This document shows positions 1-6,877 of a stretch of 9,234 nucleotides of DNA, piece by piece. The stretch is from Spirochaetota bacterium (lineage in GTDB: Bacteria > Spirochaetota > Spirochaetia > Treponematales > Breznakiellaceae): positions 1-9,234 of the forward strand of contig JAEWSV010000263.1 in the NCBI GenBank assembly GCA_023398155.1, given 5' to 3'. Position 1 is the stretch's first letter. Every line of letters starts with the position of its first letter. Made by a program: the position numbers and the translations under genes. The notes under the pieces are model-generated. The model was not told the origin of the DNA, did not search any database, and saw nothing but the letters and a program-made list of their open reading frames with translations.

Positions 1-8
1 CAACCTAA

Positions 9-27
9 CACGCGTCCTATGCGCGTG
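9..27. repeat. GC-rich inverted repeat, 6-bp arms
   Basis: CACGCG at 9-14 is the exact reverse complement of CGCGTG at 22-27, around a 7-base loop. It lies at the left edge of the AT-rich intergenic region. No T-run follows on either strand, so an intrinsic terminator is not supported. It could be a protein-binding site or the tail of a structure belonging to an upstream gene that is not in the window. Confidence 0.3.
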
Positions 28-54
28 CAATCGAATTATGACAAAAATCGAATC

Positions 55-77
55 TTTATGCATTGAATATGCATAAA
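55..77. promoter_or_regulatory. Perfect 9-bp palindrome, candidate operator
   Basis: TTTATGCAT (55-63) and ATGCATAAA (69-77) are perfect reverse complements separated by the 5-base spacer TGAAT. The 23-bp symmetric, AT-rich element lies about 140 bp upstream of the arcC start and just upstream of a TATGAT hexamer (91-96). Its length and symmetry are typical of binding sites for dimeric helix-turn-helix regulators. No regulator gene is in the window, so the identity of the binding protein is unknown. The palindrome itself is certain; the operator role is inference. Confidence 0.5.
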
Positions 78-96
78 TGTTACATTTTTGTATGAT

Positions 97-113
97 ATTC
101 GACATCATTGAAT
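97..113. promoter_or_regulatory. Imperfect palindrome ATTCGA-N5-TTGAAT
   Basis: ATTCGA (97-102) and TTGAAT (108-113) form an inverted repeat with one mismatch around 5 bases. The half-site T[C/T]GAAT recurs in the same region at 31-36, 48-53 and 63-68. CATTGAAT occurs exactly twice (61-68 and 106-113) and AATCGAAT twice (29-36 and 46-53). Repeated half-sites upstream of a single operon suggest a regulator-binding array. The region is AT-rich, so chance contributes. Confidence 0.3.
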
Positions 114-138
114 CGGAAAAGGCTTCCCTCTCAATTTT

Positions 139-166
139 TTGACGTATAAAATACAGGGTATACATT
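139..166 (+). promoter_or_regulatory. Candidate sigma-70-type promoter of the operon
   Basis: TTGACG (139-144, one mismatch to TTGACA) is followed after 16 bases by TACATT (161-166, two mismatches to TATAAT). Transcription would start near 173, giving a leader of about 40 bases before the arcC ATG at 215. That fits the Shine-Dalgarno at 205-210 and would exclude the in-frame ATG at 170. Alternative -10-like hexamers are TATAAA (145-150) and TATGAT (91-96), neither with a good -35 partner. Sequence-based guess only. Confidence 0.35.
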
Positions 167-204
167 AGAATGGATGAAAGCGGACGCCGGGATTTCTCCG
201 GTGC

Positions 205-210
205 GGAGGT
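205..210 (+). promoter_or_regulatory. Shine-Dalgarno that decides the arcC start
   Basis: GGAGGT lies 4 bases before the ATG at 215. The upstream in-frame ATG at 170 has only a weak AGGG 11 bases away. The residues between the two ATGs do not resemble the carbamate kinase N-terminus, whereas the protein begins normally at 215. Confidence 0.75.
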
Positions 211-214
211 TCAT

Positions 215-1162
215 ATGGGAAAGGGCACGGCAGTGATCGCGATCGGCGGCAATTCCCTGATCAAGGACACGCAGCACCAGACCGTCCGGGACCAATACAT
301 CGCGGCGAAGGAGACCTGCGACCACATCGTGTCGATGATCCGTTCCGGTTGGAACGTCGTGATCACCTACGGCAACGGTCCCCAGGTGGGCTTCATCCTC
401 CGCCGGTCCGAGCTCGCGGCCGGGGAGCTCCATGAGATCCCGCTGGACGCCTGCGGCGCCGACACCCAGGGAGCGCTCGGATACGCGCTCCAGCAGAACC
501 TTTACAACGAATTCAAGCAGTACGGGATGGATAAGGAAGCGATCACGGTGGTCACCCAGGTGGAAGTGGCCGCCGACGATCCGGCCTTCCGGAACCCCTC
601 CAAGCCCATCGGTTCCTTCATGGACGAGGCGAAGGCGAAGGAGCGGCGCGAAAAGGACGGCTGGGCCGTGGCCGAGGATGCCGGCAGGGGCTGGCGCCGC
701 GTCGTCGCCTCTCCCAAGCCGCTGCGCATCGTGGAAGAAAAAGCGATCCGCCGCCTCGTGGCCGAGGGGTTCGTCGTCATAGCCGTCGGCGGCGGGGGCA
801 TCCCCGTAGTCGCCGACGCCGAAGGCCGTCTGGAAGGCGTCGCCGCCGTCATCGACAAGGATCTCGCTTCATCCCTCCTCGCGCGCCGCCTCGGCGCCGA
901 CCTTTTCATCATCAGCACCGCGGTAGAAAAGGTTGCGCTCGACTTCGGGAAACCGAACCAACGTTGGCTGGACAAGATGACGCTCGCCGAAGCGAAGCGC
1001 TACCAAGCGGAAGGTACGCACTTCTCCAAAGGGAGCATGGGACCCAAGATACAGGCCGCCATCGACTACCTGGAAGGAGGCGGGGCGGAAGTACTAATTA
1101 CCAAACCCGAGACCCTGGAAGGGGCGCTCGCGGGCCGTACCGGAACGAGGATCGTCAAGTGA
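215..1162 (+). CDS. arcC: Carbamate kinase
   Basis: A 315-residue cytosolic enzyme that interconverts carbamoyl phosphate + ADP with ATP + carbamate. In catabolism it makes ATP from carbamoyl phosphate. The length matches the family (about 310). Family motifs run in order: AIGGNSLIK (9-17), TYGNGPQVG (51-59), the GADTQGALGY helix start (81-90), KPIGSF (130-135), VVASPKPLRIVE (163-174), VGGGGIPVV (191-199), AVIDKDLASSLLA (211-223), GSMGPKIQAAI (273-283) and the C-terminal LEGALAGRTGTRI (301-313). ATG 215 is chosen for its GGAGGT ribosome site and the conserved N-terminus. It is the first gene of the operon. Its TGA overlaps the GTG of ade (GTGA, 1159-1162), so translation is probably coupled. 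Nothing arginine-related (arcA, arcB) is adjacent, and the purine genes downstream suggest its carbamoyl phosphate comes from purine ring breakdown. E. coli YqeA is a carbamate kinase homologue in a comparable setting. Confidence 0.95.
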   Translation: MGKGTAVIAIGGNSLIKDTQHQTVRDQYIAAKETCDHIVSMIRSGWNVVITYGNGPQVGFILRRSELAAGELHEIPLDACGADTQGALGYALQQNLYNEFKQYGMDKEAITVVTQVEVAADDPAFRNPSKPIGSFMDEAKAKERREKDGWAVAEDAGRGWRRVVASPKPLRIVEEKAIRRLVAEGFVVIAVGGGGIPVVADAEGRLEGVAAVIDKDLASSLLARRLGADLFIISTAVEKVALDFGKPNQRWLDKMTLAEAKRYQAEGTHFSKGSMGPKIQAAIDYLEGGGAEVLITKPETLEGALAGRTGTRIVK

Positions 1163-2892
1163 AGAGCGGCATCCCCTATCCCGATTTGGCGGCTGCGGCA
1201 TTGGGCCGCGCCGCCTGCGATCTCAATATCGTCAATTGCCGCCTCGTGGACTTGTTCGCGAGGAGGATCATCAACGACGCCGTCGTCTCCATACGGCGCG
1301 GCGTCATCGTCGGAGTGAACGACGGCCTGGAGGCGGAAAAGACCTTCGACGCGAAGGGCCGCTTCCTGTCTCCCGGTTTCGTGGATTCCCACGTCCACAT
1401 CGAGTCTTCCTTGCTCTCTCCCGCCGAGTACGCGCGCCTCGTGGTCCCGCGGGGCACCGTGGCCGTGGTGGCCGATCCGCACGAGATAGTAAACGTCCTC
1501 GGCTACGACGGCATGACCTACATGCTGCGGTCCTCCGAGGGCCTGCCGCTCGACGTGTACCTGACGGTGCCCTCCTGCGTGCCAGCGACCGGCTTCGACA
1601 CCGCGGGGGCCTCGCTCTACGCGGCTGACATGTATCCCTTCGTCCGCGACAACCGGGTGCTCGGCCTCGGCGAGATGATGAATTTCCCCGGCGTGCTCGC
1701 CGGCGAGGCGACCCTCCTGGACAAGATCGCCCTCTTCCGCGATGCCGGGAAGGCTCTGGATGGCCATGCCCCCGGTCTCCGCGGTCGCCAGCTCTCGGCC
1801 TACCTCGCAGCAGGCATCTCCAGCGACCACGAATCGACCTCCGCCGAGGAGGCCATGGAGAAGATATCCAAGGGCATGATGGTCATGATCAGGGAAGGCT
1901 CGGCCGCCCGCGACCTGGAAGCCCTCGCTCCGGCGATGACGGCCCAGACCGCCGCCCGCTTCCTCCTCTGCTCGGACGACCGCCACGCGACGGACCTCCT
2001 GATCGACGGCCACATCGACCGCTCGCTCCGCATGCTCGTGGAGCGCGGGATCGATCCGATGGACGCCCTTTCGGCGGCGACCATCAACTCGGCGCGGCAC
2101 TACGGCCTCCGCGGCGCTGGAGCCGCCGCGCCCGGTTATGCGGCCGACCTCGTACTCCTGGATTCGCTGAAGGATTTCAACGTCTCCGCGGTCTTCAAGC
2201 ACGGCGAGCTCGTCGCGGAAAACGGGAACCTCGTCGCCCCGCTGCTCACGCACCCTTCGACGCTGCGCGACTCTGTCAACATCAAGTGGCTGGAGGCTTC
2301 GGACTTCCGCATCAAACCCGAGGGAAAGCTTGCGCGCATCATCGAGGCCCGCGAAGGGAGCCTCCTGACGGGCGAGCAGATCGAGGCTCCGCCGGTCGGA
2401 GAGGACGGCTTCTGCGTGAGCGATACCGAACGGGACATACTCCGCATCTACGTCATCGAGAGGCATCGCGGTTCCGGCAACATGGGTAAGGGGTTCATCC
2501 GCGGGCTGGGCCTCAAGAGAGGCGCAATCGGTTCGACGATCAGCCACGACTCGCACAACATGATCGTGGTCGGCGTCGACGACAAGTCCATCTTCAAGGC
2601 GGCCCGACACCTCAACAAGATCGGGGGAGGTCTCGTCGCGACCGTCGGAGACGAGGTCGTGGCCGACCTGCCGCTCCCCATCGCGGGACTCATGAGCGAT
2701 AAGCCCGCGGCGGAAGTCGTCTCCTCGCTCCGCGCGTTCGCGCGCTATTTCGCCGCGGAAGGGCTGACGAACACGGAACCGCTCATGACGCTCAGCTTCA
2801 TGGCCCTGCCGGTCATCCCGAAACTAAAAATCACGGATCGCGGACTCGTGGACGTCGAACGTTTCGAACCCGTCCCCCTGTTCCTGGATTAG
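1159..2892 (+). CDS. ade: Adenine deaminase (amidohydrolase type)
   Basis: A 577-residue enzyme converting adenine to hypoxanthine and ammonia, feeding the xanthine dehydrogenase encoded next. The length equals typical bacterial Ade (about 577-588). Metal-site motifs of the amidohydrolase barrel are PGFVDSHVHIESS (72-84; H78, H80), VADPHEIVNVLG (104-115; H108), GLGEMMNFPG (169-178; E172), DGHAPGL (201-207; H203), SDHES (222-226; H224) and CSDDRH (271-276). The C-terminal Ade-specific domain shows RHRGSGNMGKGF (435-446), GSTISHDSHNMIVVG (458-472) and IGGGLVATVGDEV (488-500). The open frame extends upstream to 964, but that part is arcC in another frame. GTG 1159 overlaps the arcC stop by 4 bases, has GAGG at 1147-1150 and gives the expected N-terminus. 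It ends at TAG 2890-2892, and the xdhA leader ORF follows after 9 bases. All key residues are present, so it is probably active. Adenine deaminase is well separated in sequence from the adenosine-deaminase-like adenine deaminases. Confidence 0.97.
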   Translation: MKSGIPYPDLAAAALGRAACDLNIVNCRLVDLFARRIINDAVVSIRRGVIVGVNDGLEAEKTFDAKGRFLSPGFVDSHVHIESSLLSPAEYARLVVPRGTVAVVADPHEIVNVLGYDGMTYMLRSSEGLPLDVYLTVPSCVPATGFDTAGASLYAADMYPFVRDNRVLGLGEMMNFPGVLAGEATLLDKIALFRDAGKALDGHAPGLRGRQLSAYLAAGISSDHESTSAEEAMEKISKGMMVMIREGSAARDLEALAPAMTAQTAARFLLCSDDRHATDLLIDGHIDRSLRMLVERGIDPMDALSAATINSARHYGLRGAGAAAPGYAADLVLLDSLKDFNVSAVFKHGELVAENGNLVAPLLTHPSTLRDSVNIKWLEASDFRIKPEGKLARIIEAREGSLLTGEQIEAPPVGEDGFCVSDTERDILRIYVIERHRGSGNMGKGFIRGLGLKRGAIGSTISHDSHNMIVVGVDDKSIFKAARHLNKIGGGLVATVGDEVVADLPLPIAGLMSDKPAAEVVSSLRAFARYFAAEGLTNTEPLMTLSFMALPVIPKLKITDRGLVDVERFEPVPLFLD

Positions 2893-2898
2893 GAGAGG
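2891..2898 (+). promoter_or_regulatory. Strong Shine-Dalgarno for the leader ORF, not for xdhA
   Basis: AGGAGAGG overlaps the ade stop codon. The AGGAG part sits 6 bases before ATG 2902, but 41 bases before the xdhA GTG at 2937. The bases directly before 2937 (ACGGGGCCGGGC) lack a good AGGAGG-like site. This points to ribosomes loading at 2902 and reaching xdhA by coupling. Confidence 0.6.
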
Positions 2899-2901
2899 AA
2901 G

Positions 2902-2940
2902 ATGCTTGCATTTCGCTCAATGATACGGGGCCGGGCGTGA
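2902..2940 (+). CDS. 12-codon leader ORF coupled to xdhA
   Basis: ATG 2902 is followed by eleven sense codons and TGA 2938-2940, giving MLAFRSMIRGRA. It has the best ribosome site of the ade-xdhA junction (AGGAG, 6-base spacing). Its stop overlaps the xdhA GTG in the same GTGA arrangement seen at other junctions of this operon. The peptide has no recognisable function. The likely role is to deliver ribosomes to the poorly preceded GTG of xdhA by termination-reinitiation; no attenuator hairpin is visible. It could also be a chance ORF, since it is very short. Confidence 0.4.
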   Translation: MLAFRSMIRGRA

Positions 2941-4496
2941 ACCGCACGATCGCCTGCGTCCTTAACGGAGAAAATCTCCGATTCGAATCGCCTGAAGGCC
3001 GCCTCACGGTGGATTGGCTACGCCGCGATCGCGGACTCACCGGGACTAAGGAAGGGTGCCGCGAGGGCGACTGCGGCGCCTGCCTCGTCCTCCTCGGCGG
3101 TCCCTCCGCTGAAGATCAGCCCGGCGTGATCGAGTGGCTCGCCGTCCCGTCCTGTCTCCTCGCCCTCGGCGAGCTGGACGGCCGCCACCTCGTGACGATC
3201 GAAGGGATAGCGGCCGCGGGACCGACGCCCGTGATGACGGCGCTCCACGGAGAGGGCGCGAGCCAGTGCGGTTTCTGCTCTCCGGGCATCGTGGTCGCGC
3301 TCACCGCCTTCCTCCTCGGCGGCGGGAACCACGACGCGGCCGCGGCCATGGCCGCGGTTGACGGGAACCTTTGCCGCTGCACCGGCTACGCGTCCATCCG
3401 CCGCGCGGCCGCGAAATTGTCCGCCTATTTCGCGGAGCTCCCCTTAGATTTTTCGGCCCGCCTCGCCTCCCTCGCCGCTTCGGGCGTCGTGCCGCCGTCC
3501 CTCGCGGCAACGATGGGAGGGGAGAGCTTGCCGAAACCGGTCGGCTCGCGGAAGGCGGAAAGTCCGCGCTCGGCGGCGGCGCTCATCCTCGGCGGCGGTA
3601 CCGACTGGTTCGTCCGCCACCCCGACGGCGAGTCCGAATCGTCTGCCGCGTTCGTGGACCGCGATCCTTCCCTCCGGCGCATCGTGCGCGCGGGCGGGGA
3701 CCTGCGCATCGGCGCCGCGGTCACCGAGCGGGAATTCTTCGCAGCTCCCCTCGTGCGGAACGCGATCCCCGGGATCGAGGCCTACGAGCGCCTCATCGCG
3801 AGCGCTCCGATCCGCGCGCGGGCCACGTTGGCGGGGAATATCGCGAACGCGTCCCCGGTGGGCGACATGACCGCCATGCTCATCGCCCTCGGCGCCCGCC
3901 TCTCCTTCCGGGGCGCCGGTCCGCGGGAAGTCCCGCTTGAGCGTTTCTTCCTGGCATACAAGAAGATCGACCTCCGGGAGGACGAGTCGATTGAGGCGAT
4001 CCTCATCCCGGTGGGCTCCGGCGGCGCGGCTCACGCCGCGGCGTCCGCCGGCTCGACGGAAGCCGGTGCCGGCGGCTCGGCATCCGCCGGCTCTGCGGGA
4101 GCCGGTGCCGCCTTCAAGCGAACCTTCTTCTCCTTCGAGAAGGCGTCCAAGCGGGCGAACCTGGATATCGCCTCCGTCAACTCCGCTCTGGCCTGCGAAC
4201 TTGAGGGCGGATCGAACGGGGACGGCCGTGGCGTCCTGCGCTCCGTACGGCTTTCTGCGGGAGGAGTCGGCCCGACGCCGCTCTTCCTGGCCGAAGCCTC
4301 GCGCTTCCTGGAAGGGAAGCGGCCGGACGCGCCGACGGTTAAGGAGGCCGCAGAACTCGCCGTCGCCGCTTGCGCTCCCCAATCGGACGTGCGCGGGTCG
4401 GCCTCCTATCGCTCCGCCCTCGTCAGGCGATTCGTGTACGCGCATTTCATCCGGATGGCGCCGGATTCCGGCCTTGCCGAGGAGCTCTTTCCATGA
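2937..4496 (+). CDS. xdhA: Xanthine dehydrogenase, [2Fe-2S]/FAD subunit
   Basis: A 519-residue electron-transfer subunit that carries electrons from the molybdenum centre of XdhB through two [2Fe-2S] clusters to FAD. The plant-type ferredoxin domain has C41, C46, C49 and C73 (KEGCREGDCGAC, then PSC). The second FeS domain has C111 and C114 (SQCGFC) and C146 and C148 (NLCRCTG). The FAD domain shows LILGGGTDW (217-225), TLAGNIANASPVGDMTAML (298-315) and the XDH signature RFFLAYKKIDL (336-346). The C-terminal flavoprotein domain includes ASKRANLDIASVNSAL (403-418). This FeS-plus-FAD fusion corresponds to Rhodobacter capsulatus XdhA (462 aa), unlike the split XdhB/XdhC of E. coli. The extra length is partly a Gly/Ala/Ser-rich insertion at about 361-392, coded by an imperfect DNA repeat. 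GTG 2937 is the only reasonable in-frame start and has a weak ribosome site; a leader ORF overlaps it. Its stop overlaps the xdhB start (ATGA). The final electron acceptor cannot be told from sequence. Confidence 0.95.
   Translation: MNRTIACVLNGENLRFESPEGRLTVDWLRRDRGLTGTKEGCREGDCGACLVLLGGPSAEDQPGVIEWLAVPSCLLALGELDGRHLVTIEGIAAAGPTPVMTALHGEGASQCGFCSPGIVVALTAFLLGGGNHDAAAAMAAVDGNLCRCTGYASIRRAAAKLSAYFAELPLDFSARLASLAASGVVPPSLAATMGGESLPKPVGSRKAESPRSAAALILGGGTDWFVRHPDGESESSAAFVDRDPSLRRIVRAGGDLRIGAAVTEREFFAAPLVRNAIPGIEAYERLIASAPIRARATLAGNIANASPVGDMTAMLIALGARLSFRGAGPREVPLERFFLAYKKIDLREDESIEAILIPVGSGGAAHAAASAGSTEAGAGGSASAGSAGAGAAFKRTFFSFEKASKRANLDIASVNSALACELEGGSNGDGRGVLRSVRLSAGGVGPTPLFLAEASRFLEGKRPDAPTVKEAAELAVAACAPQSDVRGSASYRSALVRRFVYAHFIRMAPDSGLAEELFP
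4041..4112 (+). repeat. Imperfect 39-bp-period tandem repeat inside xdhA
   Basis: Two related 33-bp units (4041-4073 and 4080-4112), each starting GCRTCCGCCGGCTC and ending GCCGGTGCCGSC, are separated by 6 bases (GGCTCG). They are in frame and code for ASAGSTEAGAG and ASAGSAGAGAA. They fall in the loop between the FAD-binding domain and the C-terminal flavoprotein domain, so the length of the stretch probably matters little for folding. Replication slippage is the likely origin. Confidence 0.7.
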
Positions 4497-6877
4497 AAGC
4501 GGATACCGGCCTCAGGACCGACAAACGGGACGCGGTAGGGCTCGCGGCGGCGGCCCTGGCCTCGGGCGACCGCCCGGAAAGCCTCCGCAACCTCATGGGC
4601 GTCACGCGCTACGTGGACGACATCCCCGAGCCCGCGGGCATCCTCCACGCGGTGCCGGTTCCGAGCCCGAGCGCGAAGGGAAAGGGGCTCTCGGTGGATG
4701 CGGCCGCGGCGCTCGCCCTCTCGCCCGCCGTCCGGGTGCTCACCGCCGCCGACATTCCCGGGGAAAACCAGATCGGCAGCGCGGCCGCCGACGAGCCCCT
4801 CCTCGCCGACGGCGAGTGGTCCTACCAGGGCGAGCCCGTCGCGCTCGTGCTCGCGCCGGATCGGGAGCTCGCGCGGAAGGCGGCCGCCCTCGTCCGCGTG
4901 ACGGGGGAGAACTTGCCGCCCATCCTGGACGCGCGGCAGGCCTTCGCCGCGGGCGAGCTCCTGGCCCCCTCGCGGACGATCCGATCGGGAGACGTCTCGG
5001 CCGCGTTCAAGCAGGCCGCCTTCATGGCGGAGGGCCGCGTCGAATCGGACGGACAGGAGCACGTCTACCTGGAGACCCAGGCCGCGCTCGCCATTCCGGA
5101 CGAGACCGCCCGTATCCGCATCGTATCGAGCACCCAGTCGCCGACTGCCGTCCAGCGTACGGTCGCCCGCGTACTCGGCGTGGATATGAACGCGGTCGAG
5201 GTGGAGGCCGGCCGACTCGGCGGAGGCTTCGGCGGCAAGGAGGACCAAGCGACGCCGTGGGCGTGCCTGGCGGCGTTGGGCGCGGCGGTTACCGGAAAGC
5301 CGGTGAAGCTCGTCCTCAGGCGGAAGGACGACCTCCGCATGACGGGAAAGCGCCACCCGTATTCGAGCGACTTCCGCATCGCCTTGGCCGCGGACGGCGC
5401 CATCCTCGGCTTCGAGGCCGACTACTACCAGAATGCCGGGGCTTGCACGGATCTCTCGCCGGGCATCCTCGGCCGCACCCTCCTCCACGCGACGGGCGCG
5501 TATACGGTAGGCGCGGTTAGGATCACCGGTTCGATGTGCCGGACGAACCTGCCGCCATTCACCGCTTTCCGCGGTTTCGGCGGACCCCAGGCCTTCTTCG
5601 TTATGGAATCGGCCATCGCCGCGGTCTCGGCCGTGAGCGGCATTCCTGCCGAGGTGATCCAACGGAAGAATCTTTTGGTCGAGGGCGACGTCTTCTACTA
5701 CGGCCAGGCCGCGGATTCTTGCCGCGCCCGGGCCGTCTGGGACCGCCTCGTCCAAAAAGCCGACTATGCCTCGGTGCGAGCCGGCATCGATTCCTTCAAC
5801 GGGGCGCACCGCCTCCTGAAGCGCGGCGCGTGGATCATCCCGACGGCCTTCGGCATCTCCTTCACCCGCCTGTCGATGAATGAGGCCGGCGCCCTCGTCC
5901 ACGTCTACTCGGACGGCTCCGTAGCGGTGAACACGGGAGCGGTGGAGATGGGTCAGGGCGTCACGCGGAAGATTCTCCGCGTGGTGGAGCGTTCCCTGGG
6001 GTTGCCGCCGAACCGGGTGACCGTGGAGCGGACGCGCACCGCGGTGGTCGCGAACACGCAGCCGACGGCAGCCTCCACGGGATCCGACCTCAACGGCATG
6101 GCGGCCCTCGCGGCCTGCGAAGAGATCAGGGGGCGCCTTCTCCGCTTCGCCGCCGGCGAGCTCGGCGCGAAGGCGGAGGAACTCTCCCTCAAGGACGGCC
6201 TCCTACTCCGCGGGGGAAAAGACGCGGGAAGGGACTGGGCTTCGCTCGTGGCCGCGGCCGTAGAAGCGCGCGTGGACCTTTCGGCCCACGGTTACTACGC
6301 CACGCCCGGGATATTCTACGACGCGGCCGCCGAACGCGGCACGCCTTTCGCGTACCACGTGTACGGCGCGGCTCTCGTGGTCGCCGAACTCGACGTCCTC
6401 CGCGGTTCCTACCGCGTCGTGGACGCGCGCATAGTCCATGACGGCGGAACCACCCTGGACGCGGTCACGGACCGGGGCCAGGTCGAGGGCGGCTTCGCCC
6501 AGGGGCTCGGCTGGTCCATCCTGGAGGAACTCCGCTTCGGCGAGGACGGACGCCTTCTCACGGACACCCTCTCCACCTACAAGCTGCCGGACGCTGACTT
6601 CATGGATTTCCCGATCGATATCGAATTCCTCGGCGACGCTCCGAATCCCGCCGCCGTTTTCGGGTCCAAGGCGGTCGGCGAGCCGCCCCTCCTCTACGGC
6701 ATAGCCGGCTACTTCGCCGTCCTGGACGCCCTCCGCGCGGCTCGGGGCGGAACGGCATGCGAAGCGGCTCAAGACGCGGTGCGTAAAAGAGCGGGCGGCG
6801 CCGGCGCGGCGCCGTTCTTCGACTTGCCCATGACGGGGGAGAAGGCCCTCGCGTATCTTCTCGGAGGCCGTCAGTGA
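4493..6877 (+). CDS. xdhB: Xanthine dehydrogenase, molybdopterin subunit
   Basis: A 794-residue catalytic subunit that hydroxylates hypoxanthine and xanthine at the molybdenum cofactor and passes electrons to XdhA. It is close in length to R. capsulatus XdhB (777). Aligned by eye with bovine XDH, the active-site residues are all kept: Q215 (bovine Q767), E250 in GGGFGGKE (E802), R328 in GILGRTLLH (R880), R360 and F362 in TAFRGFGGPQ (R912, F914), F457 in TAFGISFT (F1009) and E730 in SKAVGEPPL (E1261). Further XDH stretches are GQEHVYLET (187-195), GAVEMGQGV (482-490) and TQPTAASTGSDLNG (522-535). ATG 4493 overlaps the xdhA stop (ATGA) and has GAGGAG at 4479-4484, 8 bases away; the open frame upstream of it is xdhA in another frame. 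The stop overlaps the next gene by GTGA. There is no xdhC-type maturation gene in the window. The retained Glu/Arg pair favours purine substrates over aldehydes or CO. Confidence 0.96.
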   Translation: MKADTGLRTDKRDAVGLAAAALASGDRPESLRNLMGVTRYVDDIPEPAGILHAVPVPSPSAKGKGLSVDAAAALALSPAVRVLTAADIPGENQIGSAAADEPLLADGEWSYQGEPVALVLAPDRELARKAAALVRVTGENLPPILDARQAFAAGELLAPSRTIRSGDVSAAFKQAAFMAEGRVESDGQEHVYLETQAALAIPDETARIRIVSSTQSPTAVQRTVARVLGVDMNAVEVEAGRLGGGFGGKEDQATPWACLAALGAAVTGKPVKLVLRRKDDLRMTGKRHPYSSDFRIALAADGAILGFEADYYQNAGACTDLSPGILGRTLLHATGAYTVGAVRITGSMCRTNLPPFTAFRGFGGPQAFFVMESAIAAVSAVSGIPAEVIQRKNLLVEGDVFYYGQAADSCRARAVWDRLVQKADYASVRAGIDSFNGAHRLLKRGAWIIPTAFGISFTRLSMNEAGALVHVYSDGSVAVNTGAVEMGQGVTRKILRVVERSLGLPPNRVTVERTRTAVVANTQPTAASTGSDLNGMAALAACEEIRGRLLRFAAGELGAKAEELSLKDGLLLRGGKDAGRDWASLVAAAVEARVDLSAHGYYATPGIFYDAAAERGTPFAYHVYGAALVVAELDVLRGSYRVVDARIVHDGGTTLDAVTDRGQVEGGFAQGLGWSILEELRFGEDGRLLTDTLSTYKLPDADFMDFPIDIEFLGDAPNPAAVFGSKAVGEPPLLYGIAGYFAVLDALRAARGGTACEAAQDAVRKRAGGAGAAPFFDLPMTGEKALAYLLGGRQ

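Noticed and set aside
9..27. Terminator of an upstream gene
   Set aside because: The 6-bp hairpin has no following T-run on either strand.
170..214. In-frame 15-codon N-terminal extension of arcC from ATG 170
   Set aside because: Weak ribosome site, likely at or upstream of the transcription start, and not carbamate kinase-like; ATG 215 has GGAGGT at ideal spacing.
78..214. Purine riboswitch in the leader
   Set aside because: The expected purine-aptamer core elements and three-way junction could not be found, and the probable leader after the TTGACG/TACATT promoter is only about 40 bases.
174..236. 20-codon ORF beginning at ATG 174 and overlapping the arcC start
   Set aside because: No convincing Shine-Dalgarno. 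Its first 11 bases match the start of xdhB, but this looks like coincidence.
964..1158. ade start at ATG 964
   Set aside because: This stretch is carbamate kinase coding sequence in another frame; GTG 1159 gives the family-length protein with an SD and a 4-base overlap.
1066..2610. Long open frame on the minus strand opposite arcC/ade
   Set aside because: No family resemblance, Arg/His/Asp-rich composition typical of GC-rich antisense shadows, and it lies fully opposite a clear adenine deaminase.
3937..5520. Long plus-strand frame spanning the xdhA/xdhB junction
   Set aside because: Arg/Pro/Ser-rich shadow frame of two well-supported genes, with no recognisable motif.
4406..5902. Long minus-strand open frame opposite xdhB
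   Set aside because: Same composition bias; the plus-strand frame carries intact XDH active-site motifs throughout.
4493..6877. CO dehydrogenase or aldehyde oxidoreductase large subunit
   Set aside because: There is no CoxL-type AYxCSFR loop, and the xanthine-type Glu/Arg residues (E250, R328) and paired Phe (F362, F457) are present.
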